From: DATBFG01 sp036558645
Lineage (GTDB): Bacteria; Acidobacteriota; Terriglobia; Terriglobales; Acidobacteriaceae
Length of the DNA: 40,390 bases
Direction of reading: 5' to 3'
Assembly: GCA_036558645.1 (NCBI GenBank)
Contig: DATBFG010000067.1
Location: 1 to 40,390 of the forward strand
In this document: positions 1 to 8,389 of the stretch, in pieces
Numbering within the stretch: position 1 is the stretch's first letter
Layout: each line of letters begins with the position of its first letter
Position numbers and translations under genes: made by a program
Notes under the pieces: model-generated
The model's database searches: none
Told to the model about the DNA's origin: nothing
The model's input: only the letters and a program-made list of their open reading frames with translations

Positions 1-1874
1 GCGCAATTCAGCTTCACAAACGTTCTCGACTTGCGCCGGCTATGTTCGTGAACCGCGCGAGCGATCAACTCTTTGCCGGTTCCCGTTTCTCCCAACAGCA
101 GAACTGTCGAATCACTCGTTGCCACCGTTTCCACCAGTTTCAGCACTTGACGGAGGGCGGCACTTTGGCCAATGATTTCGTCAAAGTTGAGCTCACTTCG
201 AATCTCGTTTTCCAGGTACAACTTCTCCTGAGCCAGTTTGTCTCTCAACGTCTCTAGTTCTCTCACTGAAATCGCGTTTGCTGTGGCAATTGCCACTTGC
301 TTGGCGACCTGCCGAAACATTTCCTGGTCGCTCCTCGTGAACGCATCTTCTCGAATACTTGAAATGGAAATGACTCCAAGTGTGCGTCCATGCACTGAGA
401 GGGGAACCGCATAGAGGGTCTTCAAGCCTCGATCGGAAAAACCCCGCGTTATGGCTGACGTAAACCTGGGATCGGGCAACGCCGTATAAAGAGGTTGACC
501 AGTTTTCAATGTCATCCCGGTAATCGTCTCTTCTGGCGAGAAATAAATCCCTTGATGCATGGGCTCAAGTTCTGAACTGACAGCCTGCGAGTACATCTTG
601 TCAGTGGCAGCATCATAGATTGCGAGCGCAACGCATTCGTGCTGCAAGAAGGGTTGCAAGCTGGCGGAAATCGCCTTCACTAGTTGGCCTAGATCCAAAT
701 TCGAGACCACAGCATTATTGACATCGAGGAGCAGTTGCGAACGATCGCGCTCGCGGTGGGCCTCTCGTCCTGCTTCTTGGGCACTCTCAAAGTTCAGCGA
801 ATTCTCGACCGCGATAGCGATTTGCCCAGAGCACTGCTCGAGTAGTTGCGCGTCCTCAAGGGTGAACGCCGCCTCTCGCAAGCTGACGACACCCAGCGCA
901 CCCAAGGCGCGCCCGTGGGCAAGCAAAGGAATGATGCAGCCTGACTGGATGCCGCGCTCAATGGCATAACGAACCGCTGGTGAGGGAAATCTGCTCAGGT
1001 CGGCGGAAGACGTTAGAAGCACTGGCTGACGTTTGCGGATCGCCTCCTCTTCCGGGGTTCCCTCAATCGGAATCAGCATTCCTTCAGAAAACTGCACGTC
1101 TTGAAGACTGCCCAAATCGAGCGCCTGCAGGCGCATCTGACTGCCTTCTGCATCACAGAGGTTCACGAAGGCCAAGTCATGGGGTATCAGCCTTCTTAGA
1201 CGGGCGGAGATCGACTTTAACAACTCGCTTAGGTTGAGGTGTGACACAACTGCATTGTTCACTTCCAACAACAATCGGGACCGATCTCGCTCCCGGGTTA
1301 CTTGCTCCTGTGCTTTCACCGTCTTGTTAAAGTTCAAAGCGTTATCTACAGCGATTGCCACTTGAAGCCCGATTTGCGTCAGCAGATCTGCATCGTCTTC
1401 GGTGAAGGCCGACTCACGCAGACTCGCTAGCGCCATGCTTCCCACGATCTTGTCGTGGCAGAGCAACGGCACAGCGCAACCGGACCGGATCCCGCGAGCG
1501 TATGCCTTCTTCATGATTTCGGAAGGAAATTCTTCAAGATCTAAATGCCGCCGTAGCACGGTTTTGCGTGAGGAAAATGCCAGGCCCGCAGGAGTCCCTT
1601 GGAGTGGAATGATCTGACCCTGATCGAGAAAGGTTTCGTCCGTTGGAAAATCGAGCGCGTGCAAACGCAATTCATCACGCTCGGGATCATAGAGTGCGAG
1701 AGCTGCGAAATCATGCTGAATCTCACGCTTCAGGCAAGCGGAAACAGCTCTCAGAACGTCTGCAAGGTCAAGATGGGAAACAATCGCGTTGTTGATTTCG
1801 AGCAGGACTCGCGCGCGGTCCTCAGACAGGGTTCTTCCCAATAAATCATCTGCGCGATTTGCGGGGCTCCCCAT
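1..1874 (-). CDS. Sigma-54-dependent activator with three GAF domains (partial, 3' end outside window)
   Basis: The reading frame is open on the minus strand from an ATG at 1874 to the window edge (624 codons visible). A GAGGAG Shine-Dalgarno lies 9 bases before the ATG. Three consecutive GAF-type sensor modules of about 180 residues each can be read (roughly 20-190, 200-370, 380-545). Each opens with a similar LLE(V/I)NNA-V-SHL-type helix, so they look like internal duplications. They are followed by a short coiled linker and the start of a sigma-54 interaction AAA+ domain, with the Walker A motif GETGTGKE near residue 590. The layout matches FhlA-type activators: GAF domains sense small molecules or redox state, and the AAA+ ATPase remodels sigma-54 RNA polymerase. 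The rest of the AAA+ domain and the expected Fis-type HTH lie beyond the window. There is no receiver domain. The target genes cannot be inferred from what is visible. Confidence 0.9.
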   Translation of the reverse strand, partial: MGSPANRADDLLGRTLSEDRARVLLEINNAIVSHLDLADVLRAVSACLKREIQHDFAALALYDPERDELRLHALDFPTDETFLDQGQIIPLQGTPAGLAFSSRKTVLRRHLDLEEFPSEIMKKAYARGIRSGCAVPLLCHDKIVGSMALASLRESAFTEDDADLLTQIGLQVAIAVDNALNFNKTVKAQEQVTRERDRSRLLLEVNNAVVSHLNLSELLKSISARLRRLIPHDLAFVNLCDAEGSQMRLQALDLGSLQDVQFSEGMLIPIEGTPEEEAIRKRQPVLLTSSADLSRFPSPAVRYAIERGIQSGCIIPLLAHGRALGALGVVSLREAAFTLEDAQLLEQCSGQIAIAVENSLNFESAQEAGREAHRERDRSQLLLDVNNAVVSNLDLGQLVKAISASLQPFLQHECVALAIYDAATDKMYSQAVSSELEPMHQGIYFSPEETITGMTLKTGQPLYTALPDPRFTSAITRGFSDRGLKTLYAVPLSVHGRTLGVISISSIREDAFTRSDQEMFRQVAKQVAIATANAISVRELETLRDKLAQEKLYLENEIRSELNFDEIIGQSAALRQVLKLVETVATSDSTVLLLGETGTGKELIARAVHEHSRRKSRTFVKLNC

Positions 1875-2188
1875 AATCGTTGCTCCTCATTCACCAGTGG
1901 TTGAACTGGTGCGAAGCCATTCGTAGATCGAAGCCCGGCACAGGGACGGACACTGACACTATTCTTGGCGATTAAGCTTTCATTTCGTCCTTGTCCAAAA
2001 GCGAACCAGATAATCCAGCGCTTTCTTGAGATTTAGGGAATTGCAACAATCCAGCCCCGCTGCGGACGAGTACGCTTGTCGAGAGATGCTACTCCCCCGG
2101 CTGCCGAAATGCCACAAGCGGCAAGCAAATGCATAAAAAATGAGGACGTTTCATCGGGCGAGTAGCTACTGGGCAAGGAGCCTTCGGC
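1875..2188. other. Intergenic, promoter side of the sigma-54 activator
   Basis: This 314-base gap separates two minus-strand genes. I see no credible ORF. I looked for a -24/-12 (GG-N10-GC type) promoter facing the activator gene and found none that is convincing. No strong terminator hairpin with a U-tract follows the Rieske gene. Confidence 0.4.
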
Positions 2189-3718
2189 TTATTCCGTTGC
2201 CAACTCCTGGACATGTCTCTCCATGTCGGACTCCGCCTCTAGACTTTCAAGGTCGCGGAAGATGGTCACCATCGCCAATGTTTCTCCATCTCGTTTGTAA
2301 CTGACTCTGCAATCCTTTTTCTCGATGTCTCCATCGATTTCGATCGTGTCCCACTTTTCCGCGTGGCCCACGTAGTTAATCGGCACGTCGAAGTGTTGAC
2401 TCCAAAAGAATGGCACTGCGTCGAATCGTTCACGCATGCCCAGCATGTTCTTCGCGGCGGTCTGTCCCTGACGCTCAGCCACGACCCAATGTTCAACGCG
2501 AATTCGATCTCCCGTGTGGGGATCGGGCCAGCGTGCGGCATCCCCTGCAGCAAAAACTCCCGGAGCACTGGTTTCCAGAAATTCATTCACTGCGATTCCG
2601 CGATCCATATTCAAGCCCGCCTGTTCCGCCAAGGCAATCGACGGACGAACTCCTACACCCAACACAATGAAGTCGGCTTTGATCGTCTGTCCGCTACTCA
2701 GCGTGACATGGTCCCCATCAGCGCGTTTCAGAGTCTCGCCCAGGTGGAAGACAACACCGTGCGACTCGTGAAGGCGTTGAACAAAGGTACCCACTTCGGA
2801 ACCAAGTATTTTCTCCATTGGCACATGATCCGGCGCAACAACGTGCACGGCGACTCCTCTCGTCCGCAACGATGCCGCAACCTCCAAGCCAATGAAGCTC
2901 GCACCAACCACAACCACTTGCTTGGCGGATACCGCTCTCGCCACAATCGCTTTGCTATCGGCAAAGGAACGCAGATAGAAGACTTGCGAAGACGTGGCGC
3001 CTTCGACCTGCAGCTTTACTGGATCGGCTCCCGTCGCAAGCAACAGCGCTCCGTATTCATAGGTCGCTCCATCTTCCGTTGTGAGTATCTTTTTCTTGGT
3101 GTCCAGTGATGAAACTCGCGAATTGAGGATTAACTCGATCTTCTGCTCTGAATACCAGTCCGGCGGACGCAAGGGAATCCAATCCGCGGGTGCGGTCCCC
3201 GCCAGAAAATCCTTCGAAAGATTCGGGCGATCGCTCGGAGGAGCGCTGTCCGCGCTGATCATCGTTACAGGTCCAGCGTACCCTTTGCGACGAAGCATCT
3301 CAGCGGCAGCAAGACCTGCTGCACCGCCTCCGACGATGACAATGGAAGCAGGATGCTCCTCGGTCGGCGCCGACTTGGGAACTGCGTGCGCGACCTTTTG
3401 TTTTACGAACACTTTGTCTCCATTTTTCTCAACTTGCCAGCATTGGATCGGGTCAAGCGCCGGAGCTCGCAAAGCCTCCCCCGTACGTAGACTGAAACAT
3501 GCGTGATGCCAGGGACATCGCACTTCGTCATCGACGATTAATCCTTCGGCAAGCGGGCCGTGATAGTGCGTGCACTGGGCACCCACGGCAAGCAATTCTT
3601 GCCCGCGCCGCACCAGTAGTACTTCTTCTTCATCTACCACTCCCAGCAGCTTGCCACCGTCGGGGATGCTGGTAATCGGGATTCCATTCTTCAAGTCACG
3701 CTTTGCAGCATCGTTCAT
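2189..3718 (-). CDS. Rieske [2Fe-2S] / FAD-dependent NAD(P)H oxidoreductase (AIFM3/ferredoxin-reductase-like)
   Basis: This 509-residue protein has an N-terminal Rieske domain with both cluster-binding boxes: C49-T-H51 and C68-PW-H71. It is joined to a class I pyridine nucleotide-disulfide reductase. The FAD dinucleotide fold (VIVGGGAAGLAAAE) sits near residues 127-140, a second NAD-binding fold (VVVGASFIGLEVA) near 270, and the FAD-closing GVFAAGDAA motif near 385. This is the architecture of AIFM3-like and Rieske-fused ferredoxin reductases, which pass electrons from NAD(P)H through FAD to the iron-sulfur centre or a partner. The substrate is unknown. No signal peptide is seen, so it is probably cytosolic. 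GAGG lies about 9 bases before the ATG and supports the start. The gene stands alone, with long non-coding DNA upstream. Confidence 0.92.
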   Translation of the reverse strand: MNDAAKRDLKNGIPITSIPDGGKLLGVVDEEEVLLVRRGQELLAVGAQCTHYHGPLAEGLIVDDEVRCPWHHACFSLRTGEALRAPALDPIQCWQVEKNGDKVFVKQKVAHAVPKSAPTEEHPASIVIVGGGAAGLAAAEMLRRKGYAGPVTMISADSAPPSDRPNLSKDFLAGTAPADWIPLRPPDWYSEQKIELILNSRVSSLDTKKKILTTEDGATYEYGALLLATGADPVKLQVEGATSSQVFYLRSFADSKAIVARAVSAKQVVVVGASFIGLEVAASLRTRGVAVHVVAPDHVPMEKILGSEVGTFVQRLHESHGVVFHLGETLKRADGDHVTLSSGQTIKADFIVLGVGVRPSIALAEQAGLNMDRGIAVNEFLETSAPGVFAAGDAARWPDPHTGDRIRVEHWVVAERQGQTAAKNMLGMRERFDAVPFFWSQHFDVPINYVGHAEKWDTIEIDGDIEKKDCRVSYKRDGETLAMVTIFRDLESLEAESDMERHVQELATE

Positions 3719-3774
3719 TTTCTTGCCTCATTCTTGGCTCGAGGGCCACGCGGTTCGACCTGTGCGTCGCTAAA

Positions 3775-3925
3775 CAGGCTGCTGAAAAACTCAGAACCAG
3801 CGCGAGATTTGAAAGGGCTCGGCTTTAGCCGAGCCGTTAAGTCCCTTATGTTTGTCATTCCGAGTCGTCCGTAGGAGCGTTTGCGCGGTGAGGACGACGA
3901 GGAATCTGCATTTTTCAGCAGCCTG
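3775..3925. repeat. Inverted-repeat element, about 150 bp, MITE/REP-like
   Basis: Perfect 15-base terminal inverted repeats (caggctgctgaaaaa at 3775-3789 and its complement at 3911-3925) bound the element. Inside are a perfect 9-bp hairpin with a 2-base loop (3816-3835) and a weaker pair around the gtcattccgag (about 3853) and gaggaatc (about 3899) segments. There is no ORF. This is the form of a miniature, non-autonomous dispersed element. I recall similar 'gtcattccgag...gaggaatct' elements being frequent in acidobacterial genomes, but copy number cannot be seen here because this is the only copy in the window. It lies about 55 bases upstream of the Rieske gene, so it could also affect that gene's promoter. 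Confidence 0.7.
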
Positions 3926-4042
3926 CTAAACATTCCGCGGACGCGCCTATCGATTGAGCTTGGATGTTGGATCGCGGTTCGGCGTCTAGAATAAGCAACT
4001 ACTCGCGTCCTTAAAGGCCTGGTATGGATGGGGGGCGGGTGG

Positions 4043-4071
4043 CACCGCTTTACGTTCTCTGCAAAGCGGTG
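4043..4071. other. Hairpin, 9-bp perfect stem
   Basis: The arms caccgcttt (4043-4051) and aaagcggtg (4063-4071) pair perfectly around an 11-base loop. There is no U-tract on either side, and the nearest genes are far away. It may be part of a repeat; its role is unknown. Confidence 0.35.
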
Positions 4072-4346
4072 ATCTAGGCTCTCGCGCGACGCGCCACGCA
4101 TGATTTTCCAAGAAGGGAATACACCCCAACTCTCTTGTCTCTATCACAGACAATCTCACCACACTCTGACAGAATTAATCTTGGATTGATGTCGCTTTCG
4201 GTAGGCACGGCTCCCCGACGGGAGCCCAAATTGTTTTGCTCTTTTACAACCCCCGAGGCATCCGTCAGCGCACGACGGAGACCTGAAGCCGAACACCCAG
4301 GAGCCAAGACTAGGACCGGGCTAACAACTAGCGACTCCTCAACTCC

Positions 4347-4462
4347 TTTGTTTGGAAGATTTTACCTCTAAGTCGTTTGTTTGGAAGATTTTGGGAGGTT
4401 TTCTACCCAACCGTCTCTTTAGAATCAAGATTTTAGGGGAAAACAGGGGGGAGGGGGAGGGG
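4347..4462. repeat. Degenerate tandem repeat with G-rich tail
   Basis: The 17-base unit tttgtttggaagatttt occurs exactly at 4347-4363 and again at 4376-4392 (29-base period). A degenerate third copy lies near 4415-4434. The array ends in a G-rich run with long G tracts (4445-4462). No ORF spans it. The pattern looks like a dispersed intergenic repeat of this lineage rather than coding DNA. Confidence 0.6.
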
Positions 4463-5145
4463 TATCGGTTGCTCATCACGAGGCGCCGCATATCCCATGA
4501 ACCGGTAGTTCATCGGGGAACTGTGCGCCGCTTCGTCCACGCCAGATCCAGGAAACACTCGCAATCCCAGAGCATTGGATTTTTGAGCTTGGACTTTCAA
4601 GCACGGGTGGTATCGGTGCAACCTAATGCAGGAATCGAAAGGCGGGCAGATCAACGAATAAAACTTTTTCCTGAGAGCTGAGAAGCGCTCATGCGCTCTT
4701 GCTTGAAGAAAGCCAGCCCGGATCTCACTCGCTGGCTCATCACCTACGGACGGCTCGATCAATGTACATCTCCCCGGACCCAAAGCCGCCCGCATCCTTG
4801 TGGTGATGGACAGTCACCCTAGACCTATCCATGCCCTCAGCCGTGGGAAGCTCGCAAAGCCCGGCACGCCCGAGAGACATATCTATCGTTTCACATCTGC
4901 TGTTGCAACTACCAGAGACTAGTTTCTCATTGCAAGAAATGTTTGGCGTGGCCCCATCGGCATGGCCAATTGCGACTTCTGGTCATCCTGCTTGGTTTGT
5001 CGCGAGTGAGGGCACGAAACGTGACACAAATAGTTGACATCTACTCTGCTCAGGATCACACTCGTCTCATAAACTCGGTCGAGCTCTCGGTACAACTTAT
5101 CCTTGAGCTTTCGCTTCAGGGGCGGTGGATATAGCGAGGTTAGCT
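4463..5145. other. Non-coding stretch
   Basis: The short ORFs here have neither recognisable family features nor good ribosome sites. A TTGACA hexamer at 5034-5039 could be a -35 box for the small gene at 5146, but no good -10 box follows at the right distance. Nothing else was recognised. Confidence 0.4.
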
Positions 5146-5337
5146 ATGGAAGATCAGCGCCGGCTGAAGAATCTGGAAAAAGAACTCGAGTCCATTCGGG
5201 CTCACAATCGCATCTACGCTGCCAGGCGGTTTCACTCACCTCTCGAAAGACAAGTACACGACGACCTACAGGGCAAGGCGGCCGAGATTATGGTTGAATT
5301 GGCGAGATTACGGCGGCAAATGAACAAGGCAGCTTAA
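5146..5337 (+). CDS. Small charged coiled-coil protein, hypothetical
   Basis: This gene encodes 63 residues, very rich in Glu, Arg, Lys and Leu (about MEDQRRLKNLEKELESI at the start). The composition and heptad-like spacing predict one or two amphipathic helices, i.e. a small coiled coil. I chose the ATG at 5146 because GAGG lies 6 bases upstream; a GTG seven codons earlier in the same frame has no such site. There is no signal peptide or membrane segment. The gene converges on the antiporter gene, with about 46 bases between stop codons. I do not recognise a family. A role in binding a protein partner is only a guess. Confidence 0.6.
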   Translation: MEDQRRLKNLEKELESIRAHNRIYAARRFHSPLERQVHDDLQGKAAEIMVELARLRRQMNKAA

Positions 5338-5383
5338 TCATTCGTTGCGTCGTGGCATCGACTAGCTTAAGGTGATTCCCATC

Positions 5384-7000
5384 TCAGGATGATTTGGTTG
5401 CTATACGAGCCTCGCCCAAGTCGAGTTCATGCTCGATCTCACGGAGCAGTTCATCGCTGATACGCCGCTGGTTCCGGAGCTGCACCGCAGTTTGTCTTTC
5501 CACGCGCAACAGCTCATGCGATAGATCATTGAATCGCTTGTAAAACTTCGGATCGTTACCGTCTTCATTCTCGCCATCTTGTTCTGTCACGGTCGCGAGA
5601 CGATGACGGTAGTGTCGAGCCAAATCTTCGTAGACTTCAGTATCCTCGTTGTCGCCTTCGCTTCGTGATTTTTCCAAGTGGCTCAGTGCCGCTTGCAAGA
5701 TGACCCGCCGCGCTTCCCTTTCTTCCGGAGGCGTGCCTGAAGTTCCCGCTATTCCAAGAGCCCGGATCAATGAAGGGTGAGGCCTTGAAGCACAAGCGTA
5801 ACCAGGATGACGCTGAACGCCAAGAAGATGATCATGTTCCGTTGGGCAAATGAGGAGAGATCCATCGGCGAGCGTTTGAGGGAGAGCGATGGCGGCTGCC
5901 AACGAAACTACGCCCCGCATTCCTGTCCATCCAACAATGAAAATGTGCCGCAGTGGCGGCAAGGTCTCTTTGTGGTGAAGGAAACGTCTGCGTATGACAT
6001 TCGCCAACCATGCGCCGGGAAACATCCACACCAGTCGCAGCAGTATGAGCACACCGCTGAAGGCAAGACCGTAGAAAATCAACGTGGGCAAATTGTGATC
6101 TCGAATGGCTTGCAGGACATATGGCAGTTGCAGGCCGATTAGCACAAAAACTAAGCCATTGAGGATGAACGTCAGGGAGTCCCAGACTGCCCATGCCTGC
6201 AGTCGCACCTCGGGTGAAAAGAAATGTGAGCTCTTTCGGCTGAGGTAAAGGCCGCACGCGACCACGGCGAGGACGCCCGAGGCACGAATGAAATCGGCCG
6301 CAAGGTAGGCCACATACGGCGTGAGGATACTCAACGAGATCTCAATAGGAGCGTCGTCAATCTGGTGTTCGATCAGGTGAACGATTTCGCCGACGACGAG
6401 TCCTGTGACAATACCGACTGCAATCAAGTAGCTGAGCCGCAACGCGCCTTCACCAACAGTTGGCGCGTGCCCAGCCACTAGCAACCCTATGCCGAACTCA
6501 AGTGCAAGGAGGGCGCTGGCATCGTTTAGCAGACTCTCCCCTTCAAGGATGTCAACCATCCGCCGCGGCAACCCAAGGCGCTTCGCGATTGATGTGGCCG
6601 CGATTGCGTCGGTCGGTGCGACGATTGCTCCCAGGACCAATCCGGCCCGCCAATCGAAGCCTGGCAGAAACCAGTGGCCTGCATGAGTCACGCCAAGGAC
6701 AGTGAACGTCACGAGCCCGAATGCCAGTAGACAGATGCTGACCAGGTGATAGGAGAACTCACGCCAAGACGTGAGCCACGCTGCACTAAAAAGAAGAGGC
6801 GGCAGGATCACGAAGAACACAAGATCCGGGTTGAGCGTGACCTTGGGGATGCCTGGAACAAAGCTGAGCAGCAATCCGCCGATTACGAGAACGATCGGAT
6901 AAGGAACCGCCAATTTTCGTGCTAACGCACCAAAAGCCACTACGAATAGCAGCAGCAACAAGAAGACAATTTCAATGCCATGTATGCCCGTGGCGATCAT
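5384..7000 (-). CDS. CPA1-family Na+/H+ (monovalent cation/proton) antiporter with an internal out-of-frame segment
   Basis: This is a 538-residue polytopic membrane protein. The CPA1/NhaP family is shown by many hydrophobic segments, the acidic membrane motif GAIVAPTDAIAA, the following EGESLLNDASALL segment, and TGMRGVVSLAAAIALP near the end of the membrane domain. A hydrophilic, charged C-terminal tail of about 130 residues follows. The start at 7000 is preferred over the frame-open ATG at 7063 because GGAG precedes it at good spacing. About 30 residues after the ALPQTLADGS segment read as an improbable polar stretch (CPTEHDHLL...). The neighbouring frame there encodes the expected hydrophobic helix (FAQRNMIIFLAFSVILVTL). 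The frame is therefore shifted and restored around 5770-5862. It would exchange Na+ or K+ for protons if the helix is intact. Confidence 0.88.
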   Translation of the reverse strand: MIATGIHGIEIVFLLLLLFVVAFGALARKLAVPYPIVLVIGGLLLSFVPGIPKVTLNPDLVFFVILPPLLFSAAWLTSWREFSYHLVSICLLAFGLVTFTVLGVTHAGHWFLPGFDWRAGLVLGAIVAPTDAIAATSIAKRLGLPRRMVDILEGESLLNDASALLALEFGIGLLVAGHAPTVGEGALRLSYLIAVGIVTGLVVGEIVHLIEHQIDDAPIEISLSILTPYVAYLAADFIRASGVLAVVACGLYLSRKSSHFFSPEVRLQAWAVWDSLTFILNGLVFVLIGLQLPYVLQAIRDHNLPTLIFYGLAFSGVLILLRLVWMFPGAWLANVIRRRFLHHKETLPPLRHIFIVGWTGMRGVVSLAAAIALPQTLADGSLLICPTEHDHLLGVQRHPGYACASRPHPSLIRALGIAGTSGTPPEEREARRVILQAALSHLEKSRSEGDNEDTEVYEDLARHYRHRLATVTEQDGENEDGNDPKFYKRFNDLSHELLRVERQTAVQLRNQRRISDELLREIEHELDLGEARIATKSS

Positions 7001-7080
7001 GGGGACTCCGAGCCCACCAACATACCGCAAGGTTGACTCGGTTGTCCCACGACGGATGGCCAAAGAAGCAGTAGATTCTT

Positions 7081-8253
7081 CTAGCGAGCGTCTGTTGTTT
7101 CTGCGACCGCCCCTTCAAGGCTCTGCATTTCCATCGGATGCATTCGATGGGCTGACGTCGACGCAAAGGGTTGTCTGCGAGAGGCTAAGGCCTTGACAAC
7201 ACGCTCCGCATCTCGTCCCACTCCTGTTAACGTCGCCGATGTCATCGAGTAAAGAAAATGCAGGCCGACGAAGTACATGCCCGGGACCGCAGTCACGATT
7301 CCGTTTTCGTGAATGGGATCTCCTTGGGAATCCCAAATGGGTAGATCAATCCATGGAAAGCCACGCTCAAATCCCGTACACCAGATCACGTTCTGCACCT
7401 CACTAACGCGGCCATCAGCTAAGAGCGGGAAGCCATCCTTTACTCCGATCACTCTCACTACGTTTTCGATACCGACCTTGATGAGGTCTTTCGGCTTTAC
7501 TCGGATGAGTGGGGCGGGCCGATGCAGCATTTTAGGGCGTAGCTTCCTGCCGATCGGCGTTTTCACTGCAAGGATATGGTGACCGACAAAACGCACCAGC
7601 CTGATCAGGAAGTTTCGTGCGATGAAGGTTTCAATTGCCCAGGGAATGTGCCCCGATTCTTTTCCGGAAATCCAGGTAGGATGCGACTGCGCCACCTCAA
7701 TGGCGATGTCTGCCCCCGAATTCCCTACCCCGACGACCAGCACTCCTCCTTCTTGCAATTGAGAAGGATTGCGGTAGTCCTGCGAGTGCAACTGTACGAT
7801 GTCAGGCCGCAGCTCCCGCGTAAACTCGGGTATTCGTGGAACCTGATAGTTGGCCATTGCCACAATGACATTTTCCGCCTCAAAGCGTTCCCTGCCCGCA
7901 CTTATGAGAAAGCGGCCATTTTCCCTCCAGAGCCGCTCCACTCGGACGCCGTTGCGTATAGGGAGATGAAAGTGTCGCGCGTATTCCACCAGGTAGTCCG
8001 CTAGATGGTTCTTGGTGGGAAATGAATCTCCACGCGCCGGAAAGCGCATTCCTGGAAGCCCCGCGTACCTGGCGGGAGTAAACAGTCTTAGCGAATCCCA
8101 CCGCTGCCGCCACGCGTCACCGACATGCTGGTTCGCGTCGAGGATCAAAAACGGCAGACCGCGTTTAGCCAGGAAGTAACCGGTAGTAAGTCCTGCCTGG
8201 CCGCCTCCGATGACAATGGTCTGAATTTTGGTCGAGTCGTGCCTGGTTTTCAT
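7081..8253 (-). CDS. FAD/NAD(P)-binding flavoprotein monooxygenase, CzcO/YUCCA-like
   Basis: This 390-residue protein has an N-terminal FAD fold (IVIGGGQAGLTTGYFLAKRG), an ARYAGLPGMRFP segment typical of this group, and a second nucleotide-binding fold (VVGVGNSGADIAIEVA) for NADPH near residue 170. A C-terminal CTGF motif also fits flavin-containing monooxygenases. The family includes flavoproteins often annotated CzcO, found next to cation transport genes, and plant YUCCA enzymes. The substrate cannot be told. GAGGTGA 6 bases before the ATG supports the start. It lies directly upstream of the antiporter gene in the same direction, with 80 bases between, so the two may be co-transcribed and act together in ion or redox homeostasis. 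Confidence 0.88.
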   Translation of the reverse strand: MKTRHDSTKIQTIVIGGGQAGLTTGYFLAKRGLPFLILDANQHVGDAWRQRWDSLRLFTPARYAGLPGMRFPARGDSFPTKNHLADYLVEYARHFHLPIRNGVRVERLWRENGRFLISAGRERFEAENVIVAMANYQVPRIPEFTRELRPDIVQLHSQDYRNPSQLQEGGVLVVGVGNSGADIAIEVAQSHPTWISGKESGHIPWAIETFIARNFLIRLVRFVGHHILAVKTPIGRKLRPKMLHRPAPLIRVKPKDLIKVGIENVVRVIGVKDGFPLLADGRVSEVQNVIWCTGFERGFPWIDLPIWDSQGDPIHENGIVTAVPGMYFVGLHFLYSMTSATLTGVGRDAERVVKALASRRQPFASTSAHRMHPMEMQSLEGAVAETTDAR

Positions 8254-8341
8254 TCGTCGTCACCTCAATGAGGGCTAGAAGTCCCCAACTAATGGATTAC
8301 CGGTAGAATAGCGGCTCCTAGCGAAGCGCCGCATCGGGCGT

Positions 8342-8377
8342 AATACCCATATAAGCAGAATTCCTGGCGTGGGTATT
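8342..8377. other. Inverted repeat between LuxR-type gene and flavoprotein gene
   Basis: The arms aataccca (8342-8349) and tgggtatt (8370-8377) are perfect complements with a 20-base spacer. They lie between the stop of the LuxR-type gene (8390) and the start of the flavoprotein gene (8253). This could be a terminator-like stem or an operator for the downstream gene, possibly of the neighbouring regulator. The loop is long for a terminator and the U-tract is weak. Confidence 0.35.
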
Positions 8378-8389
8378 TTGATGTAGGAA

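Noticed and set aside
2363..3109. 248-residue plus-strand ORF
   Set aside because: It is antisense to the Rieske/FAD oxidoreductase, whose motifs are intact, and has no family features.
5034..5062. Strong promoter for the small gene at 5146
   Set aside because: TTGACA is present but no acceptable -10 hexamer follows at 16-18 bases.
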